Below, piece by piece: positions 61,075-64,000 of a DNA stretch of 64,000 nucleotides. Position 1 is the stretch's first letter; each line of letters opens with the position of its first letter. The notes below the pieces were generated by a model that was given only the letters and a program-made list of their open reading frames with translations, did no database searches and had not been told where the DNA came from. This stretch comes from an uncultured Solirubrobacterales bacterium. GTDB lineage: Bacteria > Actinomycetota > Thermoleophilia > Solirubrobacterales > JACPNS01. The stretch lies in the NCBI GenBank assembly GCA_937128795.1, contig CAKZMQ010000001.1, positions 372,001 through 436,000 of the forward strand, written 5' to 3'. The translations under genes and the position numbers were made by a program.

Positions 61075-64000
61075 CTAGGCCTCAGTAGCCGGGCAGACGT
61101 GCTTGAACGCGCAGCTCTTGCACTTCTGATATTCCGGCGCAGGGGTGAAGTCAAGTGAGATGATCTTGTCGGCGACCTCGTCGATCGTCGCCACGACTTC
61201 GGCGACATGCTCGTCCGTGGCCTCGGCCTCGATCACTGATTCCTTTGCCTCGAGGAAGTAATAGACGAGTCCCTCGGCGTCAACCCCGAGCTCTCGCGCA
61301 CCGGCGTACTTGTAGATCGCCAGCTGGACTTCACCGGCCACCTGATTACGCAGCGCGACGGCGCCCTTTTTGTCGTTGCCGGTCTTGTAGTCGACGACCC
61401 GCTGGGATCCATCCGGCAGCGTGTCGATGCGGTCGATCTTTCCGTTGATCTGGATGCCGTCGAGAATCTTCCCGCCGACCGGCGTGGATTTCATCAGTTC
61501 GGTGGGCGGCAGCTTCAGGCTGAAACCGACCTCGGTACGGACCGGTCCGTCGTGTTGCGCGAAATCGCTGTCGGCGTAGCGCTCGAGCATCGTGCGTGCT
61601 CGCTCAAGCAACTGACGATCGTCATCGGTCTTGCCCCAACCGCCGGTTGCGACCTGCTGCTGCAAGAGCTTCTCCAGCTTTGCCCGCGCGGCCTCGGGCG
61701 GCAACGGCTCGTCGAGGTCCTTGTGGAAGCGTTCGAGCACGTTGTGGACGGTGATGCCCAGTCGAAGATGGCTCTGGTCGGGCGTCGGGATCTTCATCAC
61801 AGTCTCGTACTCGTACTGCTTGGGGCAGCGCTGATAGGTGCCGATCGCAGAGGCACTCAGGCGCAGGCGGTTGTTGACAACCGGCAGGAAATTCGTCAGC
61901 TGCGGTGCGGAACCGGCGATCGTGCGGCCGAGCAGTTCGGCGCGTTCCTCGGCCAGCCGCAATCGGTTGTCGAGCTCCGACCCCTCAAACTCCGAGCGCT
62001 GTACCGGCGACATCGACGCAGTGATCATCGCGTTGATCTCCGGCAAGGCTTCGGCGACGGTTTGCCCGTGACGAAGCCGATGGGTCAGCGCGCTCAGCTT
62101 GATCAGCTCGCCGAAGCGAGCGAAATCCGCCGGAGTGTCGGAACTTGCGTCCAGCCGAAGTTCGCCCAGCTCTGCGCCGGACTCGGCGATCGATCCCATC
62201 AACTCCTCGCGCAGTGCCTCCATCTCGGCGTAGACGAAGTCGCTGGTCTCGAAATCGCGCTCCTCGATGAACTCTTCATCGGCACCGACCGCGACCATCG
62301 CTTCGCCGAAGAACTCGCTCGCTTTGGTCGCACGTTTGTCACTCGGCCCGTCAAACCAACTGAGCACGAGCTGCGTGCGTGCGCGCGTCATCGCAACGTG
62401 GGCGAGACGCCTGTTCTCCTCGACGAAGGCCGCGCGGGCGGGATCCTTGCCCGGCAGCTCCGGCATCGGATCGTGGATCAGGCGGTCCGGCACGCCCTTG
62501 CTGCCGATTCGCCGCCCAGGCCAGCGCGTGTCGATCATGCCGGGAACGAACACGTAGTCGAACTCCAGCCCCTTGCACCCATGCGCGGTCATCAGGCGCA
62601 CCGCATTCGGGTCGTGGTCGGCGCTTTCGCTGATCTCCTCGAAGCCGGCCTCGGCCATAGAAGTGATGTAAATCGCAAACTCACGCGCGGTCGCCTGTGG
62701 ATTGCGCGAGCCGAAGTCCTCGGCCATCCGCTGCAGTTTCGAGAGGTTCGCCAGGCGGTCGGGCGCGTCGGCGCCGCTTTCGAGCAGCACGGACCCCTTG
62801 ATCGCGATGCGGTTGATCAGGCGGATCGTGAATTCACCGGGCGGGAGTTCATTGAAAAGCGACGCGGCGCTGTCGAAGATGTCGATGAACTGGCGAAGCT
62901 TGTCCTGCGTCTCCGGCGTGAACTGCCGCGTGCGAACGGCCGACCGCATCGCATCGACCACATGCGGCTGCTTGTCGCGGCGCATCCACTTCATCAAGCC
63001 AGCGAACTCAGCCGCATCAATTCCAATCGGGTGCGCGGTCAACATGCGCCAAGCGTCTTCGTTCAAAGTCGGATTGGCGAGAACCTTCAGCCAGCTCAGC
63101 GGCACACGGATTTCCGAGCGTTTGAAAAAATCTTTTGTGTCGCGCGAGAACGGGATGTCGTGGGCACCGAGCCGCGCGGCGATCACGTCGACGTTTTGAC
63201 GGGCCTTGGCGATGATGCAGATCTCGCGCGGCTCGACGCCTTCGCTGCCGATCAGCCGCTCGATCTCACCGACGACCGCCTGTGCCTCTGCGGCCTCGCT
63301 CGCCGCGTGCCAGAACTTCACATCGCCGGGCTTGTCGATCGCAGCTGTCAGTTCCTTCGGGACGCGCCGATTCGGATCGATCGCGGTGACAATGGCGCGC
63401 GCGGCATCGATGATCGACTCCGCTGACCGGTAGTTGAGTTCGAGTTCTACTCGGGTGGATGCACCGAAGCGCTTCTCGAAATCGAGGATGCTGCGCGCAG
63501 AAGCTCCGCGAAAGCCGTAGATCGACTGGTCGTCGTCGCCGACCGCGGCAATGTTGCCGTGGTCGCGCGCAAGCAGCCGAAGCGTTTCGAGTTGTACATA
63601 GGTGGTGTCCTGGAACTCGTCGACGAGGATGTGGTCGAAGCGGCTGGCCACCCGTGCACGCACCTGCTCGTTGCCGCTCAGCAGCTTGTGGACCTCGAAC
63701 TGCATCCCGCCGAAGTCGAGCGCGGCGGCGTCATTCAAGAACAGATCGTGCTGCTCGTAGAGCCTCGCCTGCTCGAGCAGCAGTGCCGCCTCGGACTTCT
63801 CCTTCTCGTCCACCGCATCGGCGCGCTTTGCCTCCGCGTACTCGCGCAGTTCGTCCGGCGTGATGCACTCCTCTTTCAGACGGTCGATCAAATCCATCAG
63901 GTCGCCGAGCACGGCAGCGGGGTTACCGCGCAGCGGCTGCTCGTTGAAGGTCAGTTCGGCCAGTCGCGAAAGCATGATCGCGACGCGGTCGGGGCCAGTC
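61075..64000 (-). CDS. UvrD-like helicase fused to RecB-type Fe-S nuclease (partial, N-terminus beyond right edge)
   Basis: About 975 codons, open at base 64000; the Walker A part is missing. Superfamily 1 motifs: HILVDEFQDTTYVQL, GDDDQSIYGFRGA, VELELNYRSAE, LMTAHGCKGLEFDYV and AHVAMTRARTQLVLS. C-terminal PD-(D/E)XK nuclease: GKIDRIDTLPDGSQRVVDYK and QLAIYKYAGA. Four cysteines fit the AddB/Cas4-type iron-sulfur staple: one in YQRCPKQYEY and three in KCKSCAFKHVC. Likely an AdnA/AdnB-like double-strand-break end-processing enzyme. Its stop is three bases from the PAC2 gene stop. Confidence 0.9.
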   Translation of the reverse strand, partial: TGPDRVAIMLSRLAELTFNEQPLRGNPAAVLGDLMDLIDRLKEECITPDELREYAEAKRADAVDEKEKSEAALLLEQARLYEQHDLFLNDAAALDFGGMQFEVHKLLSGNEQVRARVASRFDHILVDEFQDTTYVQLETLRLLARDHGNIAAVGDDDQSIYGFRGASARSILDFEKRFGASTRVELELNYRSAESIIDAARAIVTAIDPNRRVPKELTAAIDKPGDVKFWHAASEAAEAQAVVGEIERLIGSEGVEPREICIIAKARQNVDVIAARLGAHDIPFSRDTKDFFKRSEIRVPLSWLKVLANPTLNEDAWRMLTAHPIGIDAAEFAGLMKWMRRDKQPHVVDAMRSAVRTRQFTPETQDKLRQFIDIFDSAASLFNELPPGEFTIRLINRIAIKGSVLLESGADAPDRLANLSKLQRMAEDFGSRNPQATAREFAIYITSMAEAGFEEISESADHDPNAVRLMTAHGCKGLEFDYVFVPGMIDTRWPGRRIGSKGVPDRLIHDPMPELPGKDPARAAFVEENRRLAHVAMTRARTQLVLSWFDGPSDKRATKASEFFGEAMVAVGADEEFIEERDFETSDFVYAEMEALREELMGSIAESGAELGELRLDASSDTPADFARFGELIKLSALTHRLRHGQTVAEALPEINAMITASMSPVQRSEFEGSELDNRLRLAEERAELLGRTIAGSAPQLTNFLPVVNNRLRLSASAIGTYQRCPKQYEYETVMKIPTPDQSHLRLGITVHNVLERFHKDLDEPLPPEAARAKLEKLLQQQVATGGWGKTDDDRQLLERARTMLERYADSDFAQHDGPVRTEVGFSLKLPPTELMKSTPVGGKILDGIQINGKIDRIDTLPDGSQRVVDYKTGNDKKGAVALRNQVAGEVQLAIYKYAGARELGVDAEGLVYYFLEAKESVIEAEATDEHVAEVVATIDEVADKIISLDFTPAPEYQKCKSCAFKHVCPATEA

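Noticed and set aside
1..64000. CRISPR arrays, insertion sequences, prophage or integrative elements
   Set aside because: No transposase, integrase, phage gene or regularly spaced repeats were seen.

Overview
The window is high-GC, densely coded bacterial DNA with short intergenic gaps, frequent ATGA/TGATG stop-start overlaps and many GTG/TTG starts. The gene content suggests an actinobacterium of the Thermoleophilia/Solirubrobacterales kind: an actinobacterial polyprenol-phosphate mannose synthase, a small MCxxC membrane protein, a PAC2 protein, a GXHH-type IleRS, secreted SpoIID/LytB and CAP proteins, and no outer-membrane genes. The taxonomic placement is inference. No rRNA, tRNA, CRISPR array, prophage or insertion sequence was seen.

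Layout. 1-4.7 kb: citrate synthase (cut by the left edge), a TlpA/ResA-type thioredoxin, and an SF2 helicase with an acidic insert and a basic tail. 4.7-15.7 kb: a tetrapyrrole and cytochrome c block, mostly on the minus strand (birA, cobA-hemD fusion, hemC, hemA, ccmD, ccmC, ccmB, ccmA, a Met8/CysG-N type siroheme synthase), followed by an aldo/keto reductase and a plus-strand gene that fuses AhbA and AhbB siroheme decarboxylases. These genes reach from glutamyl-tRNA to siroheme, on to didecarboxysiroheme, and to heme export for c-type cytochromes. hemB, hemL and the later heme enzymes are not in the window. 15.9-27 kb: PAS-only protein, aldehyde dehydrogenase, a coupled rarA-SDR-DJ-1 operon, a uracil-DNA glycosylase with a possible clamp-binding tail, an M20 peptidase, a DUF1385 protein, and a carotenoid oxygenase divergent from a PadR regulator. 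27-35 kb: methylmalonyl-CoA epimerase, PAP2 phosphatase, YchF, MFS transporter, SpoIID/LytB protein, acetolactate-synthase-like enzyme, alpha/beta hydrolase.

35-44 kb: an unknown membrane protein, then two tandem giant secreted delta-60 repeat proteins with a shared basic C-terminal domain (one carries a frameshift), then fumarase C with a histone-like N-terminal tail. 44-49.4 kb: a ribbon-helix-helix regulator preceded by nested palindromes, a small CxxC membrane protein, a MATE exporter, and ileS. 49.4-53.6 kb: the most system-like locus. It has a secreted alpha/alpha-toroid repeat protein, a Pro/Thr/Gly-linker membrane-anchored protein, a MotA/TolQ/ExbB-type channel and a DUF2149/ExbD-like partner with an ExbD-type membrane Asp, which together look like a proton-driven envelope complex in a monoderm cell. 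53.6-64 kb: tautomerase, thioredoxin, CAP protein, mannosyltransferase, trehalose phosphatase, two half-size TauE/SafE proteins, an SDR, a YhaM-like nuclease, a PAC2 protein and a UvrD-like helicase-nuclease cut by the right edge.

Two interspersed repeat families lie between genes: a 19-bp-arm palindrome built on GCATGCCCTGTCCATG (three copies), and a terminator-like element built on AGGTTCCCCTTTTGG (two copies about 55 kb apart).
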